Part shown: positions 27,124 through 35,642 of the stretch, piece after piece
Numbering within the stretch: the first letter of the stretch is position 1
Layout: each line of letters begins with the position of its first letter
Assembly: GCA_963709655.1 (NCBI GenBank)
Contig: CAVPXF010000053.1
Location: 434,001 to 498,000 of the forward strand
Origin: Roseiarcus sp963709655
GTDB taxonomy: Bacteria > Pseudomonadota > Alphaproteobacteria > Rhizobiales > Beijerinckiaceae
Direction of reading: 5' to 3'
DNA: 64,000 nt
Notes under the pieces: generated by a model
Database searches by the model: none
Told to the model about the DNA's origin: nothing
The model's input: only the letters and a program-made list of their open reading frames with translations
Position numbers and translations under genes: made by a program

Positions 27124-28005
27124 ATGACGGCGATGCTTGACCGCCGCGCTGTGCTTACAGCGCTCGGATCGCTCCTGGCCTTGGGCGGCTGCGCCGCGCC
27201 GGGCGCCATGTCGATGCGCGGCAGTCCGGGAGGCGGCGGCTATCTTCCCGGCTACGGGCCGATCGTCGACGACGGCCACAAGATCCCGGGCCTCGACGCC
27301 TCGACCGTCAATCCCGATCTCTTGCGCCGACAGGTCGCGTTCGGCGGACCGTACCGGCCCGGGACGATCGTCGTCGACATCCCGGCGCGGCGGCTCTACC
27401 TCGTCGAGCCCGGCGGCATGGCGATGCGTTACACGGTCGGCGTCGGCCGCGAGGAGGCGCTGAATTTCCGCGGCTCGGCGGTCATCGGCCGCAAGGCGGA
27501 GTGGCCGCACTGGACGCCGACACCCTGGATGATCAAGACCATGCCGCGCTATGCGGCCTACGCCGGCGGGATGGCCGGCGGCCTCGGCAACCCGCTCGGG
27601 GCGCGCGCGCTCTACCTCTATCGCGGCGACAGAGACACCTATTTCCGCCTGCACGGCACCAACGAGCCGGAGACGATCGGCACGGCGGTGTCGAGCGGAT
27701 GCATCCGCCTGTTCAATCACGACATCATCGACCTCTATAACCGCGTCCCCGTCGGAACGCCGGTCGTCGTGCTGCAGGAGCCGGGGCCGGTGGCGGAGTT
27801 GCAGGCGCCGGAGCCGGCGGAGGCCGCCGGGGCGCAACCGAGCCCGGCGATGGGCGCGCCGCAGCCGGACGGTTCGTACGGCCCCGGCCCCTATGGATAC
27901 GATCCGGGCCCTTATGGCGGCGGCCCCGACCCGGGGTCCTATTACGACGCCAGGCCGTCGGGGCCGTGGCCAGGATCGCCCGGGCCGGACGGCTGGCAGT
28001 ACTAG
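27124..28005 (+). CDS. L,D-transpeptidase lipoprotein (YkuD domain)
   Basis: A 293-residue envelope protein. A short N-terminus and hydrophobic stretch end in the lipobox LALGGC, so it is likely lipid-anchored. The YkuD domain (about residues 80-215) has PGTIVVDIPARRLYLVEPGG, and the catalytic HGTNEPETIG ... SSGCIRLFNHDIIDLY motif with His and Cys in place. Such enzymes make 3-3 cross-links in peptidoglycan or attach proteins to it. The last 70 residues are Pro/Gly/Tyr-rich (YGPGPYGYDPGPYGGG), typical of a disordered surface tail. The ATG at 27124 follows a GGAGACACGGGGA stretch. Confidence 0.9.
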   Translation: MTAMLDRRAVLTALGSLLALGGCAAPGAMSMRGSPGGGGYLPGYGPIVDDGHKIPGLDASTVNPDLLRRQVAFGGPYRPGTIVVDIPARRLYLVEPGGMAMRYTVGVGREEALNFRGSAVIGRKAEWPHWTPTPWMIKTMPRYAAYAGGMAGGLGNPLGARALYLYRGDRDTYFRLHGTNEPETIGTAVSSGCIRLFNHDIIDLYNRVPVGTPVVVLQEPGPVAELQAPEPAEAAGAQPSPAMGAPQPDGSYGPGPYGYDPGPYGGGPDPGSYYDARPSGPWPGSPGPDGWQY

Positions 28006-28149
28006 CCGAAGCGGGAACTTTTGCGCGGCGCGGCGGTTGACTGAACAGGCTCCGGAGGCAGCCGGTCGCCGACGACCGCGAGGCTTCCATTTACTGTGGG
28101 CGGCGGCGCCGGTAGGCTCCGCCCGGCGCTTTCGCCGAAGGGCCAGTCC

Positions 28150-28959
28150 ATGACCTCCGTCTCCGCCTCGCCGACCGAACTCGTCCGCCGTGAGAACGAC
28201 GCGGGCGTCGTCACCCTGACGCTCGCGCAAAGCCAGAACCGCAATGCGCTTGGGCTTGCGATGATCGACACGCTGATCGTCGCTTTCGCCGACATCGCCA
28301 AGGATCCGGCGGCGCGCGCCGTCGTGGTCGCCGGCGAGGGCCCGGCGCTCAGCGCCGGCCACGATCTGCGCGAGATCCAGGCGCACCGCAACGACCCGGA
28401 CCGCGGCGAAGCGTTCAACGAACTCATCATGACGCGCTGCGCGACGCTCATGCAGGCGATCGTCGCCCTGCCGAAGCCGGTGATCGCGGCGATCGAAGGC
28501 GTGGCGACGGCGGCCGGCTGCCAGCTCGTCGCCTCCTGCGATCTGGCGATCGCGGGCGAGGCGGCGCGCTTCGCCCTGCCCGGCGTCAATATCGGGCTCT
28601 TCTGCTCGTCGCCTCTGGTCGCCGTCGGGCGGACGGTGTCGCGCAAGCACGCCATGGAAATGGCCTTGACCGGCCGGCTCTACGGCGCCGCCGAGGCCCA
28701 GCGCATCGGGCTCGTCAACCGCGTCGTTCCCGAGGGCCGGGCGCTGGCCGAGGCCAGGGCGCTGGCGGCCGACATCGCGTCGCGCTCGGCAGCGACGCTG
28801 GCGATCGGCAAGCGCGCCTTCAACGAACAAATCGAGGAGCCGCTCGCCGTCGCCTATGGGCTCGCGGCGAAGGCCATGGTCGACAACCTCGCCGAGCCGG
28901 ACGCCGCCGAGGGGATCGGCGCCTTTCTCGACAAGCGGCAACCGCGCTGGGGCGCGTGA
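28150..28959 (+). CDS. Enoyl-CoA hydratase/isomerase, ECHDC3-like
   Basis: A 269-residue crotonase-fold enzyme. SQNRNALGLAMIDTL, EGPALSAGHDLREI (the CoA/oxyanion loop) and GVATAAGCQLVASCDLAIA, PGVNIGLFCSSP and the tail AMVDNLAEPDAAEGI are shared with the mitochondrial ECHDC3 type rather than classic FadB hydratases. In this subgroup, one of the two usual catalytic Glu positions is not acidic, so the reaction is uncertain. ATG 28150 was chosen over upstream codons because it follows a purine-rich AAGGGCCAG. The next gene starts 17 bp after the stop. Confidence 0.85.
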   Translation: MTSVSASPTELVRRENDAGVVTLTLAQSQNRNALGLAMIDTLIVAFADIAKDPAARAVVVAGEGPALSAGHDLREIQAHRNDPDRGEAFNELIMTRCATLMQAIVALPKPVIAAIEGVATAAGCQLVASCDLAIAGEAARFALPGVNIGLFCSSPLVAVGRTVSRKHAMEMALTGRLYGAAEAQRIGLVNRVVPEGRALAEARALAADIASRSAATLAIGKRAFNEQIEEPLAVAYGLAAKAMVDNLAEPDAAEGIGAFLDKRQPRWGA

Positions 28960-28976
28960 AACAGGGAGCGAAGGGA

Positions 28977-29432
28977 ATGGCGGCGGTCGACGGCCTCGAC
29001 GATGCGGCGATCCGGGAGATTTTGACCGGCGTGCGGCGGATCGCGGTCGTCGGCGCCTCGCCCAACCCGCTCCGGCCGTCCCACGACGTGCTCGGCGTCC
29101 TCATCAACCGCGGATATGAAACCTTCCCGATCAACCCGGGCCACGCCGGGGCGCTGATCGGCGGGCGGCGGGTGTTCGCGCGGCTTGCCGACGTGCCCGT
29201 CCCGATCGACATGGTCGACGTGTTCCGCAATTCCGCCGCCGCCGGCGACGCGGTCGACGACGCGCTGGCGCTCGACCCCCTGCCGCGCGTTATCTGGATG
29301 CAGCTCGGCGTGATCAACGAGGCGGCGGCCGGGCGGGCGCGCGCCAAGGGCGTGAGCGTGGTCATGAACCGCTGCCCGGCGATCGAACTGCGCCGTCTCC
29401 ATGTGGCCGGCCCGTCACACGATCACAATTGA
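28977..29432 (+). CDS. CoA-binding (Rossmann) protein
   Basis: A 151-residue CoA_binding domain protein (YccU type). RIAVVGASPNPLRPSHDVLGVLINRGYETFPINPGH is the N-terminal nucleotide-binding fold with the characteristic NP residues, then PIDMVDVFRNSAAAGDAVDDAL and VIWMQLGVINEAAAGRARAKGVSVVMNRCPAIE. It has no catalytic residues known; likely a small-molecule sensor or carrier. The ATG at 28977 has a strong AGGGAGCGAAGGGA site and gives a shorter protein than the GTG at 28956, which overlaps the previous stop. It probably forms an operon with the enoyl-CoA hydratase. Confidence 0.85.
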   Translation: MAAVDGLDDAAIREILTGVRRIAVVGASPNPLRPSHDVLGVLINRGYETFPINPGHAGALIGGRRVFARLADVPVPIDMVDVFRNSAAAGDAVDDALALDPLPRVIWMQLGVINEAAAGRARAKGVSVVMNRCPAIELRRLHVAGPSHDHN

Positions 29433-29847
29433 CTCAATTTTTTGAGCCAGATCAAAACACAAGCCCGAAGACACACCCAAAACGGTCGAGGATCGAACAC
29501 GATCGGCGGCCGGCTCTCATCGGGCGGGGACGCGAATGACCCGATCCAAGGGCAGCCGGAGCGCCCGGAGCGCCTGCAACCGACTGCAGGCTCGCGAAGC
29601 GACGGATTCGCTCGTGGCGTTTGCGCGACGGGCGGCGACGGCCGGCGTGGGGCAGACCAGGCGCTCGTGGGGCGCCGGCCGTCGAGGCGGGCAGGACCAC
29701 GGGCTCGGGTTGCGACAATTAGTCGCGGAGTCGCGTAAAGGTTGTAGCCAAGCCCCGCGGACTGTGCTACGAAAGTCAAACAATCACCGCCAGCGCAATT
29801 AGGCGGAAACAGGGAGGGTGGGAACCGCCACTTCAGGGAGGGACCCT
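29433..29847. other. Intergenic, weak hairpin at the 5' end
   Basis: About 415 bp with no supported gene. At 29430-29450 GACTCAATTTTTTGAGCC forms a short stem with a T-run, a possible weak terminator for the preceding pair of genes. The rest is GC-rich with only shadow frames. Confidence 0.35.
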
Positions 29848-30075
29848 ATGCAATCTTTCGATTTCGAAGTGCTTCAGGGCGACGACATTATCGCGGCCGA
29901 GCGGGATGTCGCCCTTCAGGATTCTCGCGCCGCTTGGCCAAAAGTCATTGGCATCGCCAATTCCCTCGATGCGCCGGGCTGCCGTATCCGCGTGCGCGAG
30001 CACCACGGCGACACCGTCATCCTGATCGGCGCCACCGCAGCGCGCCGCTATCCGGGCATGGCCGCCGCCGGCTGA
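29848..30075 (+). CDS. DUF6894 small protein
   Basis: A 75-residue protein, MQSFDFEVLQGDDI then AERDVALQDSRAAWPKVIGIANSL, and VILIGATAARRYPGM. This is like the short DUF6894 proteins frequent in Rhizobiales (a beta-strand followed by D-x-x-A-A-W/R-x-x-x-x-x-A). Function is unknown. The ATG at 29848 follows AGGGAGGGACC, a strong ribosome site; the longer frame from 29818 lacks one. Confidence 0.7.
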   Translation: MQSFDFEVLQGDDIIAAERDVALQDSRAAWPKVIGIANSLDAPGCRIRVREHHGDTVILIGATAARRYPGMAAAG

Positions 30076-30200
30076 AGCCCGCCTCCGTCACACACTGCCG
30101 CCGCCGGCGCGGGCCTGCGGGTCGTTTCGACCTCAATCGGGCGCGAGGACGAGCGAGGGAAAGACCGAACGCGACGTCACGGCGCTCCCGCGCGGCCGGG

Positions 30201-31247
30201 TCAGGCGTCGCCGACCAGTTCCAGCGTCCTCGGTCTCGCTCGAACAAGCTGCTGGCGGCTCGCCTCGACATGGCCGAGGAACTGCCGCGCGCTTTCCCTC
30301 CAGGTGTATCGCAGGGAATAGGCGCGCGCCGCCTCGCGCGGAATGGTCAACGCCTTGAGGCACGCGGCGCCGAGATCCTCGTCGAGAACGCCCGCCTCGG
30401 GCCCGACCACATCGATGGGACCCGGAACCGGAAAGGCCGCGACCGGCAGCCCGCTCGCCATCGCCTCGATCAGGACGATGCCGAACGTGTCGGTGCGGGA
30501 GGGGAAGACGAACACGTCGGCGCTGGCGTAGGTCTCGGCCAGCGCCTCGCCATAGCGGGCGCCGAGAAAATGCGCATGCGGAAAGCGGCGCTCGAGGGCG
30601 GCGCGCGCGGGTCCGTCGCCGACGACGACCGTCGAGCCCGGCAGGTCGAGGCCGAGCAGCGCCTCGAGGTTCTTCTCCACCGCCACCCGGCCGACACAGA
30701 GGAAGATCGGCCGGGGCAGATCGAGCGCCCGCTCGTCGCGCGGCCGGAACAGCGCGTGATCGACCCCTCGGCTCCACACCCGGACCCGCTCGAAGCCGCG
30801 CTGCGTCAGGTCGGCGGCGATGGTCGGAGTGGGCGCCATGACCGCCGCGGACGGCGCATGAAAGTGGCGCAGACCCGCATAGGTGAGCCGCTCGGGAAGG
30901 CCGGTGCGCGCGGCGATGTATTCGGGAAAGCGCGTATGATAGCTCGTGGTGAAGAGCCGCTTGTTCTTGAGGCAGTAACCGCGGGTCAGCCAGCCGATCG
31001 GGCCTTCGGTCGCGATATGGATGTGGTCCGGCGCGACCTCCTCGATGCGGCGGGCGATCTCCTGCGGCGTCGTGATCGCCACGCGGATGTCGGGATAGGT
31101 CGGCATCGGCGCGGTCCACATCCCCTGGGGGGTGAGGAAGTCGAATTTCGCGCCGAACTCGGCGGCCGCCTCGGTCATCCGCTCCAGGGTCGATACGACA
31201 CCGTTGACCTGCGGCCGCCAGGCGTCGGTCGCAATGAGGATGTGCAT
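30201..31247 (-). CDS. Family 4 glycosyltransferase (mannosyl/glucosyl-type)
   Basis: A 348-residue GT-B enzyme of the MgtA/PimB-like group. N-terminal HILIATDAWRPQVNGVVSTLERM, then DHIHIATEGPIGWLTRGYCLKN and FTTSYHTRFPEYIAAR for the acceptor domain. The donor domain has FLCVGRVAVEKNLEALLGLD and the E-x7-E motif region RTDTFGIVLIEAMASGLPVAAF. Such enzymes add sugar to a lipid or lipid-phosphate at the inner membrane. It starts one base after the stop of the LpxH-like gene, a coupled pair in which the phosphoesterase makes or trims the lipid substrate (inference). Confidence 0.85.
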   Translation of the reverse strand: MHILIATDAWRPQVNGVVSTLERMTEAAAEFGAKFDFLTPQGMWTAPMPTYPDIRVAITTPQEIARRIEEVAPDHIHIATEGPIGWLTRGYCLKNKRLFTTSYHTRFPEYIAARTGLPERLTYAGLRHFHAPSAAVMAPTPTIAADLTQRGFERVRVWSRGVDHALFRPRDERALDLPRPIFLCVGRVAVEKNLEALLGLDLPGSTVVVGDGPARAALERRFPHAHFLGARYGEALAETYASADVFVFPSRTDTFGIVLIEAMASGLPVAAFPVPGPIDVVGPEAGVLDEDLGAACLKALTIPREAARAYSLRYTWRESARQFLGHVEASRQQLVRARPRTLELVGDA

Positions 31248-31248
31248 G

Positions 31249-32088
31249 TCAGGCCGCTTCCGCCTTGACCTCTTCCGGCTCGTCCTCGAACGGCTTGTCG
31301 TCCTCGGGCGCCAGAACCTTCAGCTCGACCGGCCAGCGCATGACCTCGAGCCGGCCGTCGAAATGCTCGACCACCAGCGAGCAGGATTCCACGAAGTCGC
31401 CGGTGTTCACGTAGATCACGCCGTCGATGTCGCGGATGACGGCGTGGTGGATGTGACCGCACACGACGCCGTCGACGCCCTGGCGTCTCGCTTCACCGGC
31501 CAGTTCCTTCTCGAACGAGCCGATGAAATTGACTGCGTTCTTGACCTTGAGCTTCGCCCAGGCCGAGAACGACCAGTACGGCAGCCCGAGCGCCCGGCGC
31601 GCGGCGTTGAAATGGGTGTTGACGAACAGCGCGGTTTCGTAGGCCCAGTCGCCGAAGAAGGCGAGCCACTTCGAGTGGCGCACGACCACGTCGAACTCGT
31701 CGCCGTGGATGATCAGATAGCGCTTGCCGTCGGCGGCGGTGTGGATCGCCTGCCGCTTGATCTCGATCCCGCCGAAGGTCAGGCCGAAGAACTGGCGCGC
31801 GAACTCGTCGTGGTTGCCCGGCACGAACACCATGCGGGCGCCGCGCCGCACCTTGCGCAAGAGCTTCTGCACGACGTCGTTGTGCGCCTGCGGCCAGTAC
31901 CAGCCCGAACGCAGCCGCCACCCGTCGAGGATGTCGCCGACGAGGTAGATCGTATCGGCCTCGACGTGCCGAAGCATGTCGAGGATCAGATGCGCCTGGC
32001 AGCCGCGCGTGCCGAGATGAAGATCCGACAGGAACAGCGTGCGATAGCGATGGGCTCCGAGATGCTTGGACACGCCGGCCTCTCGCAT
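31249..32088 (-). CDS. LpxH-like UDP-2,3-diacylglucosamine diphosphatase family protein
   Basis: A 279-residue calcineurin-like metallophosphoesterase. All metal-binding motifs are present: SDLHLG, GDILDGW, GNHDEFA, HGDEFD and GHIHHAV, with WLAFFGDWAYETALF in the cap. This is the LpxH-like group linked to lipid A or glycolipid synthesis. Many alphaproteobacteria use LpxI for the canonical lipid A step, so this protein may act on another glycolipid together with the coupled glycosyltransferase. The last 20 residues are acidic (EDDKPFEDEPEEVKAEAA). The ATG at 32086-32088 lacks a strong ribosome site, and the start may be the Met-independent codon a few residues on. Confidence 0.8.
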   Translation of the reverse strand: MREAGVSKHLGAHRYRTLFLSDLHLGTRGCQAHLILDMLRHVEADTIYLVGDILDGWRLRSGWYWPQAHNDVVQKLLRKVRRGARMVFVPGNHDEFARQFFGLTFGGIEIKRQAIHTAADGKRYLIIHGDEFDVVVRHSKWLAFFGDWAYETALFVNTHFNAARRALGLPYWSFSAWAKLKVKNAVNFIGSFEKELAGEARRQGVDGVVCGHIHHAVIRDIDGVIYVNTGDFVESCSLVVEHFDGRLEVMRWPVELKVLAPEDDKPFEDEPEEVKAEAA

Positions 32089-32182
32089 GAGTGTTCAATT
32101 CGAAATTCAGTGCGCAGATTCTCGTGTCGCTTCGATGACGTGAGGCGCAAACTGTAATGTCCGAGGCTATAAATGGGCCGAA

Positions 32183-32992
32183 ATGACGCATCGAGCCATG
32201 GGAGAGGTGACATTGGATCTCGGGATTTCCGGCCGCAAGGCCATCGTGTGCGCATCGAGCAAGGGGCTCGGGCGCGCCTCAGCCGTCGCGCTGGCGGAGG
32301 CTGGGTGCGAACTCGTGCTCAACGGCCGCGACCCGCAGGTTCTCGCGGCGACCGCGCGCGACATTCGCGACCGGTTCGGCGTGACGGTTCGCGAGGCGCT
32401 GGGCGACCTCAACGATCCGGCGACCCGCGCGGCTCTCCTCGCCGCCGCGCCGGAGGCCGACATCCTGGTCAACAACAACGGCGGCCCGCCCTTCAAGCCG
32501 TTCGGCGCGATCACGCGCGAGGACATTCTGGCCGGGTTGGAATCGAACATGCTGACGCCGATCGCGCTCGTCCAGGCGCTTCTTCCCGGCATGGCCGCGC
32601 GGCGCTTCGGCCGCATCGTCAACATCACCTCCGGGTCGGTGCGCGCCCCGATCGCCGGGCTCGACGTGTCGTCGGGCGCGCGCGCCGGGCTCACCGCCTT
32701 CCTCGCCGCCGCGGCGCGGACCCACGCGAAGGACAACGTGACGATCAATTTCATCCTGCCCGGCGCCTTCGCGACCGACCGCCAGCGCTCGGCGATCGAG
32801 CGCAACGCCGCCCAGCGCGGCGTGCCGTTCGAGGCCGCCCGCTCCGAGGCCGAGGCGCGCAGCCCCGCCCACCGGTTCGGCGATCCGGCCGAATTCGGGG
32901 CGCTGTGCGCGTTTCTGGCGAGCGCGCAGGCCGGCTTCATCACCGGGCAGAACATCCTCATCGACGGCGGCGCGTTCCCCGGCGCGTTCTGA
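32183..32992 (+). CDS. Short-chain dehydrogenase with non-canonical active site
   Basis: A 269-residue SDR. The nucleotide-binding turn is CASSKGLGRASAVAL (in place of TGxxxGxG), then LNGRDPQ, a NNNGGPP stretch in place of NNAG, and the Ser of INITSGSVRAP. The catalytic Tyr-x-x-x-Lys is missing: the segment reads SSGARAGLTAFLAAAAR. This replacement occurs in a recognised SDR subgroup annotated as 3-oxoacyl-ACP-reductase-like, whose reaction is not clear. The C-terminus FITGQNILIDGGAFPGAF is typical. The upstream start MTHRAMGEV could be shortened to the Met six codons later. Confidence 0.8.
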   Translation: MTHRAMGEVTLDLGISGRKAIVCASSKGLGRASAVALAEAGCELVLNGRDPQVLAATARDIRDRFGVTVREALGDLNDPATRAALLAAAPEADILVNNNGGPPFKPFGAITREDILAGLESNMLTPIALVQALLPGMAARRFGRIVNITSGSVRAPIAGLDVSSGARAGLTAFLAAAARTHAKDNVTINFILPGAFATDRQRSAIERNAAQRGVPFEAARSEAEARSPAHRFGDPAEFGALCAFLASAQAGFITGQNILIDGGAFPGAF

Positions 32993-33082
32993 CGAAACAC
33001 GCTCTCGCATCCCGCCGCGCCACGGGTCTCGGGAGCGCGGCGCGCTCAAACCCGCCCGGTTGGCGGCGCCCGGTCCCGCGGA

Positions 33083-33778
33083 ATGTCCGCCGAAAATCGT
33101 TCGTTATTCCGGACGAATTCGTATAGCCTGCCCGCTCCGGTTTGGACGGGATTTGAGCGTATGGGCGTCGAGGGCAAGGATCGCGCGAAAGTGTTGGAGG
33201 CCGGCGCCGCCGTCCTCTCGAACCAGCTCGGCCTCGCCGTCCAGAAGCTGCGCAAGAGCTACGGCCTGTCGCTCGCCGATCTTTCGTCCCAGTCTGGCGT
33301 GGCGAAATCGATCATCTCGCAGATCGAGCGCAACGAGACGAACCCGACGCTGACCACCATCTGGCGCCTCGCGCATGCGCTCGACGTCTCGATCCAGTCG
33401 ATGCTCGAGGGCGGAGAAGGCGGCCCGTTTATCGAACACCTGAGCCGCGGCGCGACGCCGATTTTCGTGTCCGACGACGGGCTTTGCCGTCTCGCCGTCA
33501 TCGGCTGGCTGAGGACGGTCGACTGGCTGCAATGGTACGATTTTCAGGCCGACCCCGGCGGCGTGCTCGAATTGACCGCACATGCCCGCGGCTCGGTCGA
33601 GTCCCTGTCGGTCCTCGAGGGCGAACTCGAGGTCGACGTCGGCGGGACTATCGGCATGGTTCTGGCCGGCGAGACGCTGCGCTACCGCTGCGACCGGCCT
33701 CACCGCATCCGCAACGCGGGCGACCAGCCGGCGCACGCCACGATGGTCAACATCCTCAAGGCAGCGATGATCGATTGA
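33083..33778 (+). CDS. XRE-family regulator with cupin domain
   Basis: A protein of about 205-231 residues. An HTH (LAVQKLRKSYGLSLADLSSQSG, AKSIISQIERNETNPTLTTIWRLAHAL) is followed by a cupin (WLQWYDFQADPGGVLELTAH, RGSVESLSVLEGELEVDVGG, RCDRPHRIRNAG) like those of SutR/PuuR-type repressors that sense small acids or amines. The longer start at 33083 and the Met at 33161 are both possible; the second follows GGATTTGAG and begins nearer the family's usual length. It is transcribed away from the SDR gene and toward fpr. Ligand unknown. Confidence 0.85.
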   Translation: MSAENRSLFRTNSYSLPAPVWTGFERMGVEGKDRAKVLEAGAAVLSNQLGLAVQKLRKSYGLSLADLSSQSGVAKSIISQIERNETNPTLTTIWRLAHALDVSIQSMLEGGEGGPFIEHLSRGATPIFVSDDGLCRLAVIGWLRTVDWLQWYDFQADPGGVLELTAHARGSVESLSVLEGELEVDVGGTIGMVLAGETLRYRCDRPHRIRNAGDQPAHATMVNILKAAMID

Positions 33779-33920
33779 GCCGGCAGGACGCCGAGTTAGA
33801 ATAGTACTTTAAATTTCTGCTCGAAAATTGGAGCCGCATGGCCGTCGCGTAAATTTTCGTTTGCGATCGACTGCGATCGTGATATGGGCGCGCCCGCCGA
33901 ATTCGGCGCCCGAGGTGTCC

Positions 33921-34694
33921 ATGAGCGCATTCCACCACGAGACGGTTTTGAGCGTCCGCCACTGGACCGATCGCCTGTTCAGCTTCCGCACCACCCGCAC
34001 GCCGGCCTTCCGCTTCCGCAGCGGCCAGTTCGTGATGATGGGGCTCGAAGGCGACGGCAAGCCGCTACTCCGCGCCTATTCGCTGGCAAGCGCCCATTAC
34101 GACGACGCGCTCGAATTCTTCTCGATCAAGGTTCCGAACGGGCCGCTCACCTCGCGCCTGCAGCACCTCAAGGCGGGCGACGAGATCATCGTCGGCCGCA
34201 AGCCGACCGGCACGTTGGTGACCGACAACCTGCGGCCCGGGCGCACGCTCTTCCTGCTCGGCACGGGCACGGGGCTCGCGCCCTTCCTCAGCATCGTGCG
34301 CGACCCGGAAGCCTACGACAAGTTCGACCGCATCGTCGTCGCCCACGGCGTCCGCTGGATCGCCGACCTCGCCTACAGCGACTTTCTCCAGGACGAATTG
34401 CCGAACGACGAGCTGATCGGCGAGCTCGTGCGGCAAAAGCTCATCTACTATCCGACCGTCACCCGCGAGCCGTTCCGCCACACCGGCCGCCTGTCCGCGG
34501 CGTTTACGTCCGGCGCGATGACCGAGGCGCTCGGCCTCAGCGCCATCGACGCCGCCGAGGACCGCTTCATGCTCTGCGGCAGCCCGGCGATGCTCGCAGA
34601 TCTGCGCGCGATCCTCGATGCGCGCGGCTTTGTGGAAGGCAATACCGGCGAGCCCGGCGGCTACGTGATCGAGAAGGCCTTCGTCGACAAGTAG
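33921..34694 (+). CDS. fpr: Ferredoxin-NADP+ reductase
   Basis: A 257-residue FAD enzyme that moves electrons between NADPH and ferredoxin or flavodoxin in the cytoplasm. RSGQFVMMGLEG, LLRAYSLASAHYDDALEFFSIKV (the FAD RAYS motif), PTGTLVTDNLRPG, LLGTGTGLAPFLSIVRDP (NADP-binding), VTREPFRHTGRLS and MLCGSPAMLADL are all present, and the chain ends in the aromatic-plus-tail type EKAFVDK of bacterial subclass I/II enzymes. ATG 33921 is well placed with MSAFHHE at the conserved N-terminus. Role: electron supply for oxidative stress defence or biosynthesis. Confidence 0.9.
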   Translation: MSAFHHETVLSVRHWTDRLFSFRTTRTPAFRFRSGQFVMMGLEGDGKPLLRAYSLASAHYDDALEFFSIKVPNGPLTSRLQHLKAGDEIIVGRKPTGTLVTDNLRPGRTLFLLGTGTGLAPFLSIVRDPEAYDKFDRIVVAHGVRWIADLAYSDFLQDELPNDELIGELVRQKLIYYPTVTREPFRHTGRLSAAFTSGAMTEALGLSAIDAAEDRFMLCGSPAMLADLRAILDARGFVEGNTGEPGGYVIEKAFVDK

Positions 34695-34731
34695 GGCGAA
34701 GGCGTCGATGAGACCAGATTGCGGTTGCGTT

Positions 34732-34912
34732 CTCCCCTTCGCCCCGCCGAGCGGGGAGAAGGTGGACGGCGAAGCCGGCCGGATGAGGGGCGGCGCAAAC
34801 GTTTGGGGGTAGCGCAGCCCCTCACCCCATAGGGCGTCGAAAGACGCCCGTCCCTCGACGGGCTATGCCTCTCCCTCCCCGGGCTCTTGACCCGGGGATC
34901 GCGCGGGGCGAG
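34732..34912. repeat. Repeat cluster between fpr and the oxygenase gene
   Basis: CTCCCCTTCGCCCCGCCGAGCGGGGAGAAGG is a GC-rich palindrome; GGCGTCGAAAGACGCC and CCTCGACGGG follow, and CTCCCCGGGCTCTTGACCCGGGGATCGCG ends the cluster. The last block is the same repeat that builds the 25.8-26.3 kb gene tail. The cluster lies in the 3' part of a gene region and supplies the tail codons of the oxygenase at 34863. Confidence 0.75.
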
Positions 34913-35642
34913 GGAACGCGCTCACGTCGCATCGTGGAAGATGACGCCGAGCGGTGAAGCGTTCGCCGCTCTTGATCCGGCTGACGCCGTGGCGGAGCGC
35001 TACCCGGTACGGGCCCCGCGCGCCGGGCGCCGGCCGGTCGCGCACGGCGAAGATCACGCCGTCGCCCTGCCCGAGGCTCACGACCTCGGCGCGCGACTGC
35101 ATGCGCGGCCGCTGCTCGGTCAGCACGAACTCGCCGCCGGCAAAATCCCGCCCGGGCGCGGAGAGCAGGATCGCGACCTGCAGCGGAAACCAGAGCGCGC
35201 CGTAGACGTCCTGATGCAGGCAATTGTAGTCGCCGGCGCCGTAGCTGAGCAGGAGCGGCGTCGGCCGGGTCTGGCCGGCGGCGCGGCACTCGGCGCGGAA
35301 GGCCTTGTGCTCGGCCGGATACCGGGTCGAGACGCCCATCGCCTCGTTCCAGCGGTTGGCGATCGGGGCGAGCCGCGGATAGAGGTCGCGGCGCAGCTCG
35401 CCAACGGGGTCGGGCAACGGCTCGGCGAAATATTTGTACTCGCCCCGGCCAAAACCGTGGCGCGCCATCACGACGGTCGAGCGGAAACGCGCGTCGTCGG
35501 GATAGAGCGCGGCGATCGCCCGGCACGCCTCCGGCGCCAGGAGTTCTGGCGCGACCGCCGCGCCATAGGCGTCGAGGTCGCGTTCGATTCTCCCCCAATC
35601 GAACCGATCGACCGCGGCCGCATCGAGTGCGGCCGTCGTCAT
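34863..35642 (-). CDS. 2OG-Fe(II) oxygenase next to ada
   Basis: A protein of about 259 residues. The core has YNCLHQDVYG (His-x-Asp iron ligands), WFPLQVAILLSAPGRDFAGGEFVL, and RHGVSRIKSGERFT with the distal His and Arg that bind Fe and 2-oxoglutarate. Its ATG (35640-35642) overlaps the ada stop as ATGA. Near 34940 a one-base slip changes the end: the alternative phase reads LGVIFHDAT followed at once by TGA, which is the natural end for this family, while the annotated frame runs on into repeat DNA as RSPGQEPGEGEA. The ada neighbour suggests alkylation repair or response (inference). Confidence 0.75.
   Translation of the reverse strand: MTTAALDAAAVDRFDWGRIERDLDAYGAAVAPELLAPEACRAIAALYPDDARFRSTVVMARHGFGRGEYKYFAEPLPDPVGELRRDLYPRLAPIANRWNEAMGVSTRYPAEHKAFRAECRAAGQTRPTPLLLSYGAGDYNCLHQDVYGALWFPLQVAILLSAPGRDFAGGEFVLTEQRPRMQSRAEVVSLGQGDGVIFAVRDRPAPGARGPYRVALRHGVSRIKSGERFTARRHLPRCDVSAFPRPARSPGQEPGEGEA

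Noticed and set aside
29430..29452. Strong rho-independent terminator after the CoA-binding gene
   Set aside because: The stem is only about five base pairs and AT-rich; kept only as a weak possibility.
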